Source: Calliopsis andreniformis (Eukaryota > Arthropoda > Insecta > Hymenoptera > Andrenidae). From it: a DNA stretch of 64,000 nucleotides. Below the pieces are notes generated by a model, which was given only the letters and a program-made list of their open reading frames with translations, had not been told where the DNA came from and ran no database searches. Location of the stretch: assembly GCF_051401765.1 (NCBI RefSeq), contig NW_027480422.1:21656001-21720000 (forward strand), written 5' to 3'. Made by a program: the position numbers and the translations under genes. Positions 13,622 through 27,105 of the stretch are shown piece after piece; within the stretch, counting starts at the first letter, position 1, and each line of letters opens with the position of its first letter.

Positions 13622-14922
13622 AAAACTGTTGTATTTTTATTTTATTTTATGCTTCTGGCGTTGACTTCTAAGTCCCTAGCCATTCGATCTGGTGGACCAA
13701 CGCCCTAGAGTGAAGCCTAGGTTGCCCGGAACGTAGGAATGACCATCACCTTCACTCTGGTTGCAATTATTCCTGTTATACGATGGAAAAGCTGTTGTAT
13801 TTATATTATATTTTATGCTTCAGGCGTTGACTTCTAAGGCCGTAGCTATTCGATGTGGTGGAGCAACGCCCTAGAGTGAAGCCTAGGTTACCCGGAACGT
13901 AGAAAAGACAAGTACTTTCACACTGGTTGCAGTTATTCCTGTTATACAATGGAAAAACTGTTGCGTTTTTATTGTATTTTATGCTTCTGCCGTTGTATTC
14001 AGAGTCCGCAACTATTCGATCTGGTGGAGCAACGCCCTGGAGTTAAGCGAAGGTTGCCCGGAACGTAGAAATGACCATAACGTTAACACTGGTTGCAATT
14101 ATTCGTCCTATACAATGGAAAAACTATTCTATTTATTTCGTATTTCCTGATTCGGCCGTTGAGTTCTAAGGCCCTAACTCTTCGATCTAGTGGAGCATCG
14201 CCCTACAGCTAAGCCTAGGTTGCCCGGAACGTAGAAATGACCGGTACTTTCACACTGGCTGCAATTATTCCTGATATAGGATGGAAAAACTGTTGCATTT
14301 TTATTGTATTTTATGCTTCTGGCGTTAAGTTCTAGGTCCCTAACTATTCGACCTGGTGGAGCCACGCCCTACAGTTAAGCCTAGGTTGCCCGGACCGTAG
14401 AAGTGACCATAGCTTTCACACTGGTTGCAATTATTCCTGTTATACAAGGGAAAAACTGTTGTATTTATATTGTATTTTATGCTTCTGGCGTTGACTTCTT
14501 AGTAACTAACTACTCGATCTGGTGGAGCAACGCCCTAGAGTGAAGCCTAGGATGCCCGGAAGGTAGAAATGACCATTACCTTCACACTGTTTGCGATTAT
14601 TCATTTTATACGATGGTAAAACTGTTGTACTTATGTTGTATTTTATTCTTCTGGCGTTGAATTCTACGTCCCTAGCTATTCGATCTGGTGGAGCAACGCC
14701 CTAGAGTGGAGCCTAGGTTACCCTGGACCTAGAAATGACCAGTACTTTCACACTGGTTACAGCTTTCCTGTTATTCGATGGAGAAACTCGTGCATTTTTA
14801 TTGTATTTTATGCTTCTGGCGTTGTATTCAAAGTCCCTAACTATTCGATCTGGTGGAGCAACGCCCTAGAGTGAAGCCTAGGTTACCCGGAACATAGAAA
14901 TGACCAGCACTTTCACACTGGT
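13622..14922 (+). repeat. ~1.3-kb block, copy 2 (offset 2487 bp)
   Basis: Second copy of 11135-12435. Visible differences are few: GACCGGTACTTTC for GACCTGTACTTTC, GTGGAGCCACG for GTGGAGCAACG, and GATGGAGAAACTCG for GATGGAAAAACTCG. Confidence 0.85.
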
Positions 14923-15499
14923 TGCAGCTTTCCTGTTATACGATGGAAAAACTGTTGCATTTTTATTGTATTTTATGCTTCTGCCGTTGTATTCAAAGTC
15001 CCCAACTATTCGATCTGGTGGAGCAACGCCCTGGAGCTAAGCCTAGGTTGCCCGGAACGTAGAAATGACCATAACTTTCACACTGGTTGCAATTATTCCT
15101 TCTATACAATGAAAAAACTGTTCTATCTATTTTGTATTTTATGCTTCGGGCGTTGACTTCTAAGGCCCTAACGATTCGATCTGGTGGAGGAACGCCCAAC
15201 AGTGAAACCTAGGTTGCCCGGAACGTAGAAATGAACATTACTTTCACACTGGTTGCAATTATTCATGTTATACAAGGGAAAAACTGTTGTTCTTATATTG
15301 TATTTTATGCTTCTGGTATTGACTTCTTATGCCCTAACTATTCGATCTCGTGGAGCAACGCCCTAGAGTGAAGCCTAGGTTGCCCGGAACGTGGAAATAA
15401 CCATTACCTTCGCTCTGTTTGCGATTATTCATTTTATACGATGGTAAAACTGTTGTACTTATGTTGTATTTTATTCTTCTGGCGTTTAATTCTACGTCC

Positions 15500-16180
15500 C
15501 TAGCTAGTCGATCTGATGGAGCAACGCCCTAGAGCGAAACCTAGGTTGCCCGGAACGTTGAAATGACCGTTACTCCCACACTGTTTGCAATTATTCATAT
15601 TGTACAGTGGAAAAACTGTTGTATTTATATTGTATTTTATGCTTCTGGCATTGACTTCTAAGACCCTAACTATTCGATGTGGTGGAGCAACGCCCTAGAG
15701 TGAAGCCTAGGTTGCCCGGAACGTAGAAATGACCATAGCTTTCACACTGGTTGCAATTATTCATGTTATACAAGGGAAAAACTGTTGTACTTATATTGTA
15801 TTTTATGCTTCTGGCGTTGACTTCTTATGCCCTAGCTATTCGATGTTGTGGAGCAACGCCCTAGAGTGAAGCCTAGGTTGCCCGGAACGTGGAACTGACC
15901 ATTACCTTCGCACTGTTTGCGATTGTTCATTTTATACGATGGTAAAACTGTTGTACTTATGTTGTATTTTATTCTTCTGGCGTTGAATTCTACGTCCCTA
16001 GCTATTCGATCTGGTGGAGCAACGCCCTAGAGTGGAGCCTAGGTTACCCTGGACATAGAAATGACCAGTACTTTCACACTGGTTACAGCTTTCCTGTTAT
16101 TCGATGGAGAAACTCGTGCATTTTTATTGTATTTTATGCTTCTGGCGTTGTATTCAAAGTCCCTAACTATTCGATCTGGT
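15500..16180 (+). repeat. Four-monomer block, copy 1 (offset 1657 bp)
   Basis: Repeated at about 17157-17840. Shared marks: GAACGTTGAAA, CCGTTACTCCCACACTG, CATATTGTACAGTGG, TTCATGTTATACAAGGG, GAACGTGGAACTGACC and CCTGGACATAG. The offset is 10 x 166 - 3; three GCTTTCCTG-type one-base deletions lie between the copies (near 16090, 16250 and 16590), which accounts for it. Confidence 0.82.
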
Positions 16181-17156
16181 GGAGCCACGCCCTAGAGTGA
16201 AGCCTAGGTTACACGGAACATAGAAATGACCAGTACTTTCACACTGGTTGCAGCTTTCCTGTTATACGATGGAAAAACTGTTGCATTTTTATTGTATTTT
16301 ATGCTTCTGCCGTTGTATTCAAAGTCGCCAACTATTCGATCAGGTGGAGCAACGCCATGGAGTTAAGCCTAGGTTGCCCGGAACGTAGAAATGACCATTG
16401 CCTTAACACTGCTTGCAATTATACATTTTATACGATGGAAAAACTGTTGTACTTATTTTGTATTTTATTCTTCTGGCGTTGAATTCTAAGTCCCTAGCTA
16501 TTCGATCTGGTGGTGCAGCGCCCTAGAGTGAAGCCTAGGTTACCCGGAACATAGAAATGACCAGTACTTTTACACTGGTTGTAGCTTTCCTGTTATACGA
16601 TGGAAAAACTGTTGCATTTTTATTGTATTTTATGCTTCTGGCGTTGTATTCAAAGTCCCTAACTATTCGATCTGGTGGAGCAACGACCTGGAGTTAAGCC
16701 TAGGTTGCACGGAACGTAGAAATGACCATAACTTTCACACTGATTGCAATCATTCATTTTATACGATGGAAAAGCTGTTGTATTTATATTGTATTTTATG
16801 CTTCTGGAGTTGACTTCTAAGGCCGTAGCTATTCGGTGTGGTGGAGCAACGCCCAAGAGTGAAACCTAGGTTGCCCGGAACGTAGAAATGACCATCACTT
16901 TCACACTGGTTGCTATTATTCCTTTTATACGATGGAAAAACTGTTGTATTTTTATTGTATTTTATGCTTCTGGCGTTGACTTCTTAGTCCGTTGCAATTC
17001 GATCTGGTGGAGCAACGCCCTAGAGCGAAGCCTAGGTTGCCCGGAACGTAGAAATGACCTGTACTTTCACACTGGTTGCTATTATTCCTGCTTTAGGATG
17101 GAAAAACTGTTCTATTTATTTTTTATTTTATGCTTCTGGCGTTGACTTCTAAGTCC

Positions 17157-17840
17157 CTGGTTATTCGATCTGGTGGAGCAACGCCCTAGAGCGAAACCTA
17201 GGTTGCGCGGAACGTTGAAACGGCCGTTACTCCCACACTGTTTGCAATTATTCATATTGTACAGTGGAAAAACTGTTGTATTTATATTGTATTTTATGCT
17301 TCTGGCATTGACTTCTAAGACCCTAACTATTCGATGTGGTGGAGCAACGCCCTAGAGTGAAGCCTAGGTTGCCCGGAACGTAGAAATGACCATAGCTTTC
17401 ACACTGGTTGCAATTATTCATGTTATACAAGGGAAAAACTGTTGTACTTATATTGTATTTTATGCTTCTGGCGTTGACTTCTTATGCCCTAACTATTCGA
17501 TGTTGTGGAGCAACGCCCTAGAGTGAAGCCTAGGTTGCCCGGAACGTGGAACTGACCATTACCTTCGCACTGTTTGCGATTATTCATTTTATACGATGGT
17601 AAAACTGTTGTACTTATGTTGTATTTTATTCTTCTGGCGTTGAATTCTACGTCCCTAGCTATTCGATCTGGTGGAGCAACGCCCTAGAGTGGAGCCTAGG
17701 TTACCCTGGACATAGAAATGACCAGTACTTTCACACTGGTTACAGCTTACCTGTTATTCGATGGAAAAACTCGTGCATTTTTATTGTATTTTATGCTTCT
17801 GGCGTTGTATTCAAAGTCCCTAACTATTCGATCTGGTGGA
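17157..17840 (+). repeat. Four-monomer block, copy 2 (offset 1657 bp)
   Basis: Second copy of 15500-16180. Differences include GAAACGGCCGTTACTCCC for GAAATGACCGTTACTCCC and CAGCTTACCTG for CAGCTTTCCTG. Confidence 0.82.
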
Positions 17841-17870
17841 GCAACGCCCTGGAGTGAAGCCTAGGCTACC

Positions 17871-19332
17871 CGGAACATAGAAATGACCAGTACTTTCACA
17901 CTGGTTGCAGTTATTCCTGTTATACAATGGAAAAACTGTTGCATTTTTATTGTATTGTATGCATCTGGCGTTGTATTCAAAGTCCCTAACTATTCGATCT
18001 GGTGGAGCAACGCCCTAGGGTGAAGCCTAGCTTGCCCGGAACGTAGAAATGACCATGACTATCAGACTGGTTGCAATTATCCGTTTTATACGCTGGAAAG
18101 AATGTTGTATTTATATTGTATTTTATAGTTATGGCGTTGTCTTCTAGGGCCGTAGCTATTGGATCTGGTGGACCAACGCCCTAGAGTGAGGCCTAGGGTG
18201 CCCGGAATGTAGAAATGACCATAACATTCATACTGGTTGCAATTATTCATTTTATACGATGGTAAAACTGTTGTACTTAAGTTGTATTTTATTTTTCTGG
18301 CGTTGACTTCTAAGTCCCTAGCCACTCGATCTGGTGGTGCAACGCCCTAGAGTGAAGCCTAGGCTACCCGGAACGTAGCAATGACCAGTACATTCACACT
18401 GGTTGCAGTTATTCCTGTTATACAATGGAAAAACTGTTGCATTTTTATTGTATTTTATGCTTCTGGCGTTGTATTCAAAGTCCCTAACTATTCGATCTGG
18501 TGGAGCAACGCCCTGGAGTTAAGCCAAGGTTGCCCGGAACGTAGAAATGACCATAACTTTCACACTGGTTGCAATTATTCGTTCTATACAATGGAAATAC
18601 TGTTCTATTTATTTTGTATTTTATGCTTCGGGCGTTGACTCGTAAGTCGCTGACTATTCGGTCTGGTGGAGCAACGCCCTAGAGTGAAGCCTAGGTTGCC
18701 CGGGACGTAGAAATGACCATAACATTCATACTGGTTGCAATTATTCGTTTTATAGGATGGAAAAACTGTTGTATTTTTATTTCATTTTATGCTTCTGGCG
18801 TTGACTTCTAAGGCCGTAGCTATTCGATGTGGTGGATCAACGCCCTAGACTGAAGCCTAGGATGCCCGGAACGTAGAAATGACCATTACTTCCACACTGT
18901 TTGCAATTATTCATATTATACAGTGGAAAAACTGTTGTATTTATATTGTATTTTATGCTTCTGGCATTGTCATCTAAGGCCCTAACTATTCGATGTGGTG
19001 GAGCAACGCCCTAGAGTGAAGCCTAGGTTGCCCGGAATGTAGAAATGACCAGTACTTTCACACTGGTTGCAGTTATGTCTGTTATACAATGGAAAAACTG
19101 TTGCATTTTTATTGTATTTTATGTTTCTGCCGTTGTATTCAAAGTCCCCAACTATTCGATCTGGTGGAGCAACGCCCTGGAGTTAAGCCTAGGTTGCCCG
19201 GAACGTAGAAATGACCATAACTTTCACACTGGTTGCAATTATTCCTTCTATACAATGAAAAAACTGTGATACCTATTTTGTATTTTATGCTTCGGGCGTT
19301 GACTTCTAAGGCCCTAACAATTCGATCTGGTG
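17871..19332 (+). repeat. Transition zone into the homogenised core
   Basis: Nine monomers mixing family types. 18010-18260 resembles 20000-20230 (CTAGCTTGCCCGG, ACCATGACTATCAGACTGG, TATAGTTATGGCGTTGTC). The part from about 18800 is the start of a segment found again at 23446-24656 (offset 4646 = 28 x 166 - 2), including GTGGATCAACGCCCTAGAC and TTATGTTTCTGCCG. Confidence 0.75.
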
Positions 19333-21157
19333 GAGCAACGCCCAACAGTGAAACCTAGGTTAAACGGAACGTAGAAATGAACATTACTTTCACACTGGTT
19401 GCTATTATTCCTTTTATACGATGGAAAAACTGTTGTATTTTTATTGTATTTTATGCTTCTGGCGTTGACTTCTAAGTCCCTAGCTATTCGATCTGGTGGA
19501 GCAACGCCCTAGAGCGAAATCTAGGTTGCCCGGAACGTTAAAATGACCATTACTCCAACACTGTTTGCAATTATTCATATTATACAGTGGAAAAACTGTT
19601 GTATTTATATTGTATTTTATGCTTCTACATTGACTTCTAAGACCCTAACTATTCGATCTGGTGGAGCAACGCCCTGGAGTGAAGCCTAGGTTGCCCGGAA
19701 CGTGGAAGCGACCATTACCTTCACACTGTCTGCGATTATTCATTTTATACGATGGTAAAACTGTCGTACTTAAGTTGTATTTTATTCTCCTGGCGTTGAA
19801 TTCTAAGTCCCTAGATATTCGATCTGGTGGAGCAACGCCCTGGATTGATGCCTAGGCTACCCGGAACATAGAAATGACCAGTACTTTCACACTGGTTGCA
19901 GTTATTCCTGTTGTACAATGGAAAAAGTGTTGCATTTTTATTGTATTGTATGCTTCTGGCGTTGTATTCAAAGTCCCTAACTATTCGATCTGGTGGAGCA
20001 ACGCCCTAGGGTGAAGCCTAGCTTGCCCGGAACGTAGAAATGACCATGACTATCAGACTGGTTGCAATTATCCGTTTTATACGATGGAAAGAATGTTGCA
20101 TTTATATTGTATTTTATAGTTATGGCGTTGTCTTCTAGGGCCGTAGCTATTGGATCTGGTGGACCAACGCCCTAGAGTGAAGCCTAGGGTGCCCGGAACG
20201 TAGAAATGACCATAACATTCATACTGGTTGCAATTATTCGTTTTATAGGTTGGAAAAACTGTTGTATATACATTGTACTTTATAGTTATGGCGTTGTCTT
20301 CTAGCGCCGTAGCTATTCGATATGGTTGAGCAACGCCCTAGAGTGAAGCCTAGGCTGCCCGGAACGTAGAAATGACCATAGCTTTCATACTGGTTGCAAT
20401 TATTCGTTTTATACGATGGAAAAACTGTTGTATTTCTATTGCATTTTATGCTTCTGGCGTTGACTTGTTAGGCCCTAACTATTCGAACTGGTATAAGAAC
20501 GCCCTAGAGTGAAGCCTAGGTTGCCCGGAACGTAGTAACGGCCATTACCTTCACACTGTTTGCGATTATTCATTTTACACGATGGTAAAACTGTTGTACT
20601 TGGGTTGCATATTATGCTTCAGGCGTTGACTTCTAAGGCCGTAGCTATTCGATGTGGTGGAGCAACGCCCTAGACTGAAGCCTAGGTTGCCCGGAACGTA
20701 GAAATGACCAGTACTTTCACACTGGTTGCAGTTATTCCTGTTATACAATGGAAAAACTGTTGCATTTTTATTGTATTTTATGCTCCTGGCGTTGTATGCA
20801 AAGTCCCTGACTATTCGGTCTGGTGGAGCAACACCCTAGAGTGAAGCCTAGGTTGCCCGGGACGTAGAAATGACCATATCTTACACACTGTTTGCAATGA
20901 CTTCTGTTATACGATGGAGTAGCTGTTGTATTTATTTTGTATTTTATGCTTCGGGCGTTGACTTCTTAGGCCCTAACTATTCGATCTGGTAGAGCAACGC
21001 CCTAGAGTGAAGCCTAGGTTACCCGGATCGTCGAAATGACCAGTACTTTCACACTGGTTGCAGTTATTCCTGTTATACAATCGAAGAACTGATGCATTTT
21101 TATTGTATTTTATGCTTCTAGCGTTGTATTCAAAGTCCCTAACTATTCGATCTGGTG
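19333..21157 (+). repeat. 11-monomer HOR, copy 1 (1825 bp)
   Basis: Immediately followed by a second copy at an offset of exactly 1825 bp (11 x 166 - 1). The short unit is the monomer reading CTTCTACATTGAC near 19621, where others read CTTCTGGCATTGAC. Monomer starts in order: ATGAACATTAC; ACCATTACTCC; GCGACCATTACC; ACCAGTAC; ACCATGACTATC; ACCATAACATTC; ACCATAGCTTTCAT; ACGGCCATTACC; ACCAGTAC; ACCATATCTTAC; ACCAGTAC with CAATCGAAGAACTGATGC. Confidence 0.9.
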
Positions 21158-22982
21158 GAGCAACGCCCAACAGTGAAACCTAGGTTAAACGGAACGTAGA
21201 AATGAACATTACTTTCACACTGGTTGCTATTATTCCTTTTATACGATGGAAAAACTGTTGTATTTTTATTGTATTTTATGCTTCTGGCGTTGACTTCTAA
21301 GTCCCTAGCTATTCGATCTGGTGGAGCAACGCCCTAGAGCGAAATCTAGGTTGCCCGGAACGTTAAAATGACCATTACTCCAACACTGTTTGCAATTATT
21401 CATATTATACAGTGGAAAAACTGTTGTATTTATATTGTATTTTATGCTTCTACATTGACTTCTAAGACCCTAACTATTCGATCTGGTGGAGCAACGCCCT
21501 GGAGTGAAGCCTAGGTTGCCCGGAACGTGGAAGCGACCATTACCTTCACACTGTCTGCGATTATTCATTTTATACGATGGTAAAACTGTCGTACTTAAGT
21601 TGTATTTTATTCTCCTGGCGTTGAATTCTAAGTCCCTAGATATTCGATCTGGTGGAGCAACGCCCTGGATTGATGCCTAGGCTACCCGGAACATAGAAAT
21701 GACCAGTACTTTCACACTGGTTGCAGTTATTCCTGTTGTACAATGGAAAAAGTGTTGCATTTTTATTGTATTGTATGCTTCTGGCGTTGTATTCAAAGTC
21801 CCTAACTATTCGATCTGGTGGAGCAACGCCCTAGGGTGAAGCCTAGCTTGCCCGGAACGTAGAAATGACCATGACTATCAGACTGGTTGCAATTATCCGT
21901 TCTATACGATGGAAAGAATGTTGCATTTATATTGTATTTTATAGTTATGGCGTTGTCTTCTAGGGCCGTAGCTATTGGATCTGGTGGACCAACGCCCTAG
22001 AGTGAAGCCTAGGGTGCCCGGAACGTAGAAATGACCATAACATTCATACTGGTTGCAATTATTCGTTTTATAGGTTGGAAAAACTGTTGTATATATATTG
22101 TACTTTATAGTTATGGCGTTGTCTTCTAGCGCCGTAGCTATTCGATATGGTTGAGCAACGCCCTAGAGTGAAGCCTAGGCTGCCCGGAACGTAGAAATGA
22201 CCATAGCTTTCATACTGGTTGCAATTATTCGTTTTATACGATGGAAAAACTGTTGTATTTCTATTGCATTTTATGCTTCTGGCGTTGACTTGTTAGGCCC
22301 TAACTATTCGAACTGGTATAAGAACGCCCTAGAGTGAAGCCTAGGTTGCCCGGAACGTAGTAACGGCCATTACCTTCACACTGTTTGCGATTATTCATTT
22401 TACACGATGGTAAAACTGTTGTACTTGGGTTGCATATTATGCTTCAGGCGTTGACTTCTAAGGCCGTAGCTATTCGATGTGGTGGAGCAACGCCCTAGAC
22501 TGAAGCCTAGGTTGCCCGGAACGTAGAAATGACCAGTACTTTCACACTGGTTGCAGTTATTCCTGTTATACAATGGAAAAACTGTTGCATTTTTATTGTA
22601 TTTTATGCTCCTGGCGTTGTATGCAAAGTCCCTGACTATTCGGTCTGGTGGAGCAACACCCTAGAGTGAAGCCTAGGTTGCCCGGGACGTAGAAATGACC
22701 ATATCTTACACACTGTTTGCAATGACTTCTGTTATACGATGGAGTAGCTGTTGTATTTATTTTGTATTTTATGCTTCGGGCGTTGACTTCTTAGGCCCTA
22801 ACTATTCGATCTGGTAGAGCAACGCCCTAGAGTGAAGCCTAGGTTACCCGGATCGTCGAAATGACCAGTACTTTCACACTGGTTGCAGTTATTCCTGTTA
22901 TACAATCGAAGAACTGATGCATTTTTATTGTATTTTATGCTTCTAGCGTTGTATTCAAAGTCCCTAACTATTCGATCTGGTG
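21158..22982 (+). repeat. 11-monomer HOR, copy 2 (1825 bp)
   Basis: Tandem copy of 19333-21157. Only scattered single-base differences are visible, for example CCGTTCTATACG for CCGTTTTATACG near 21900 and TATATATATTG for TATATACATTG near 22090. After the copy ends, the next monomer (23027) is of the ATATCTTACACACTG type, so a third copy does not begin. Confidence 0.9.
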
Positions 22983-23244
22983 GAGCGACGCCCTACAGTT
23001 AAGCCTAGGTTGCCCGGAACGTAGAAATGACCATATCTTACACACTGTTTGCAATGACTTCTGTTATACGATGGAGTAGCTGTTGTATTTATTTTGTATT
23101 TTATGCTTCGGGCGTTGACTTGTAAGTCCCTAACTATTCGGTCTGGTAGAGCAACGCCCTAGACTGAAGCCTAGGTTGCCCGGAACGTAGAAATGACCAT
23201 TACTTCCACACTGTTTGCAATTATTCATATGATACAGTGGAAAA
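22983..23244 (+). repeat. Junction monomers after the 11-mer
   Basis: About one and a half units (GACCATATCTTACACACTG with GGAGTAGCTGTTG, then CTTGTAAGTCCC, GGTCTGGTAGAGC). They resemble the start of the 10-mer HOR at 31330-31500. Confidence 0.7.
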
Positions 23245-26200
23245 ACTGTTGTATTTTTATTTCATTTTATGCTTCGGGCGTTGACTCGAAAGTCCCTGAC
23301 TATTCGGTCTGGTGGTGCAACGCCCTAGAGTGAAGCCTAGGTTGCCCGGAACGTGGAAATGACCATCACCTTCACTCTGGTTGCAATTATTCCTGTTATA
23401 CGATGGAAAAACTGTTGTATTTATATTATATTTTATGCTTCAGGCGTTGACTTCTAAGGCCGTAGCTATTCGATGTGGTGGATCAACGCCCTAGACTGAA
23501 GCCTAGGATGCCCGGAACGTAGAAATGACCATTACTTCCACACTGTTTGCAATTATTCATATTATACAGTGGAAAAACTGTTGTATTTATATTGTATTTT
23601 ATGCTTCTGGCATTGTCATCTAAGGCCCTAACTATTCGATGTGGTGGAGCAACGCCCTAGAGTGAAGCCTGGGTTGCCCGGAATGTAGAAATGACCAGTA
23701 CTTTCACACTGGTTGCAGTTATGTCTGTTATACAATGGAAAAACTGTTGCATTTTTATTGTATTTTATGTTTCTGCCGTTGTATTCAAAGTCCCCAACTA
23801 TTCGATCTGGTGGAGCAACGCCCTGGAGTTAAGCCTAGGTTGCCCGGAACGTAGAAATGACCATAACTTTCACACTGGTTGCAATTATTCCTTCTATACA
23901 ATGAAAAAACTGTGATACCTATTTTGTATTTTATGCTTCGGGCGTTGACTTCTAAGGCCCTAACAATTCGATCTGGTGGAGCAACGCCCAACAGTGAAAC
24001 CTAGGTTGCCCGGAACGTAGAAATGAACATTACTTTCACACTGGTTGCTATTATTCCTTTTATACGATGGAAAAACTGTTGTATTTTTATTGTATTTTAT
24101 GCTTCTGGCGTTGACTTCTAAGTCCCTAGCTATTCGATCTGGTGGAGCAACGCCCTAGAGCGAAATCTAGGTTGCCCGGAACGTTAAAATGACCATTACT
24201 CCAACACTGTTTGCAATTATTCATATTATACAGTGGAAAAACTGTTGTATTTATATTGTATTTTATGCTTCTACATTGACTTCTAAGACCCTAACTATTC
24301 GATCTGGTGGAGCAACGCCCTGGAGTGAAGCCTAGGTTGCCCGGAACGTGGAAGCGACCATTACCTTCACACTGTCTGCGATTATTCATTTTATACGATG
24401 GTAAAACTGTCGTACTTAAGTTGTATTTTATTCTCCTGGCGTTGAATTCTAAGTCCCTAGATATTCGATCTGGTGGAGCAACGCCCTGGATTGATGCCTA
24501 GGCTACCCGGAACATAGAAATGACCAGTACTTTCACACTGGTTGCAGTTATTCCTGTTATACAATGGAAAAACTGTTGCATTTTTATTGTATTGTATGCT
24601 TCTGGCGTTGTATTCAAAGTCCCTAACTATTCGATCTGGTGGAGCAACGCCCTAGGGTGAAGCCTAGGGTGCCCGGAACGTAGAAATGACCATAACATTC
24701 ATACTGGTTGCAATTATTCGTTTTATAGGTTGGAAAAACTGTTGTATATATATTGTACTTTATAGTTATGGCGTTGTCTTCTAGCGCCGTAGCTATTCGA
24801 TATGGTTGAGCAACGCCCTAGAGTGAAGCCTAGGCTGCCCGGAACGTAGAAATGACCATAGCTTTCATACTGGTTGCAATTTTTCGTTTTATACGATGGA
24901 AAAACTGTTGTATTTCTATTGCATTTTATGCTTCTGGCGTTGACTTGTTAGGCCCTAACTATTCGAACTGGTATAAGAACGCCCTAGAGTGAAGCCTAGG
25001 TTGCCCGGAACGTAGTAATGGCCATTACCTTCACACTGTTTGCGATTATTCATTTTACACGATGGTAAAACTGTTGTACTTGGGTTGTATATTATGCTTC
25101 AGGCGTTGACTTCTAAGGCCGTAGCTATTCGATGTGGTGGAGCAACGCCCTAGACTGAAGCCTAGGTTGCCCGGAACGTAGAAATGACCAGTACTTTCAC
25201 ACTGGTTGGAGTTATTCCTGTTATACAATGGAAAAACTGTTGCATTTTTATTGTATTTTATGCTTATGGCCTTGTATTCAAAGTCCCTAACTATTCGATC
25301 TGGTGGAGGAACGCCCTAGAGTTAAGCCAAGGTTGCCCGGAACGTAGAAATGACCATAACTTTCACACTGGTTGCAATCATTCGTTCTATACAATGGAAA
25401 AACTGCTCTCTTTATTTTGTATTTTATGCTTCGGGCGTTGACTTGTAAGTCCCTAACTATTCGGTCTGGTGGAGCAACGCCCTAGACTGAAGCCTAGGTT
25501 GCCCGGAACGTAGAAATGACCATTACTTCCACACTGTTTGCAATTATTCATATGATACAGTGGAAAAACTGTTGTATTTATATTGTATTTTATGCTTCTG
25601 GCATTGACTTCTAAGGCCCTAACTATTCGATGTGGTGGAGCAACGCCCTAGAGTGAAGCCTAGGTTGCCCGGAACGTGGAAGTGACCATTACCTTCACAC
25701 TGTTTGCGTTTATTCATTTTATACGATGGTAATGTTGTTGTACTTAAGTTGTATTTTATTCTTCTGGCGTTGAATTTTAAGTCCCTAGCTTTTCGACCCG
25801 GTGGAGCAATGCCCTGGAGTGAAGCCTAGGCTACCCGGAACGTAGATATGACCAGTACTTTCACACTGGTTGCAGTTATTCCTGTTATACAATGGAAAAA
25901 CTGTTGCATTTTTATTGTATTTTATGCTTCTGGCGTTGTATGCAAAGTCCCTGACTATTCGGTCTGGTGGAGCAACACCCTAGAGTGAAGCCTAGGTTGC
26001 CCGGGACGTAGTAGTGGCCATTGCCTTCACACTGTTTGCGATTATTCATTTTATACGATGGTAAAAGTGTTGTACTTGGGTTGTGTTTTATGCCTCTGGC
26101 CTTGACTTCTAAGGCCCTAACTATTCGATGTGGTGGAGCAACGCCCTAGAGTGAAATCTAGGTTGCCCGGAACGTAGAAATGTCCATAGCTTTCACACTG

Positions 26201-26975
26201 GTTGCAATTATTCCTGTTATACAAGGGAAACACTGTTGTATTTATATTGTATTTTATGCTTCTGGCGTTGACTTCTTAGGCCCTAACTATTCGATCTGGT
26301 AGAGCAACGCCCTAGAGTGAAGCCTAGGTTACCCGGATCGTAGAAATGACCAGTACTTTCACACTGGTTGCAGTTATTCCTGTTATACAATCGAAGAACT
26401 GATGCATTTTTATTGTATTTTATGCTTCTAGCGTTGTATTCAAAGTCCCTAACTATTCGATCTGGTGGAGCGACGCCCTACAGTTAAGCCTAGGTTGCCC
26501 GGAACGTAGAAATGACCATATCTTACACACTGTTTGCAATGATTTCTGTTATACGATGGAGTAGCTGTTGTATTTATATTGTATTTTATGCTTCTGGCGT
26601 AGACTTCTTAGGCCTTAACTATTCGATCTGTTGGAGCAACGCCCTAGAGTGAAGCCTAGGTTGCCCGGAACGTGGAAGTGACCATTACCTTCACACTGTT
26701 TGCGATTATTCATTTTATACGATGGTAAAACTGTTGTACTTAAGTTGTATTTTATTTTTCTGGCGTTGACTTCTAAGTCCCTAGCCATTCGATCTGGTGG
26801 AGCAACGCCCTAGAGTGAAGCCTAGGCTACCCGGAACGTAGAAATGACCAGTACTTTCACACTGGTTGCAGTTATTCCTGTTATACAATGGAAAAACTGT
26901 TGCATTTTTATTGTATTTTATGCTTATGGCCTTGTATTCAAAGTCCCTAACTATTCGATCTGGTGGAGGAACGCC
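23245..26975 (+). repeat. Progenitor-like segment, repeated at 34033-37950
   Basis: About 3.7 kb with the same monomer order as 34033-37950. The offset is 10788 bp up to about 25670, then 10954 bp afterwards. The 166-bp step is one extra monomer (ATAGCTTACACACTGG with TTAGTCCTGTTATACAAGG, 36470-36635) that is present on the right and absent here. This segment therefore holds a single 13-monomer version of the unit that is amplified as a 14-mer at 35806-45101. It also carries the monomer-5 deletion, relative to the 11-mer, at about 24655-24670. Confidence 0.82.
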
Positions 26976-27105
26976 CTAGAGTTAAGCCTAGGTTGCCCGG
27001 AACGTAGAAATGACCATAACTTTCACACTGGTTGCAATTATTCCTTCTATACAATGAAAAAACTGTGATACCTATTTTGTATTTTATGCTTCGGGCGTTG
27101 ACTTG
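26976..27105 (+). repeat. Chimeric junction monomer
   Basis: The left part is the monomer ending the progenitor segment. The right part reads TTCCTTCTATACAATGAAAA and CTGTGATACCTATTTTG, as in 19240-19280 and 33020-33060. It leads into the 10-mer type block. Confidence 0.65.

Larger units (their letters stand above)
10755..17870 (+). repeat. Second family zone (GACCAGTACTTTCAC monomers, 165-bp variants)
   Basis: Dominated by monomers reading GACCAGTACTTTCACACTGG, TACAATGGAAAAACTGTTGC, ATTTTTATTGTATTTTATG and GGCGTTGTATTCAAAGTCCC. A recurrent subtype has TTGCAGCTTTCCTG instead of TTGCAGTTATTCCTG, one base shorter, giving 165-bp units and making duplication offsets fall a few bases below multiples of 166. 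Block duplications inside the zone are listed separately. Confidence 0.8.
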
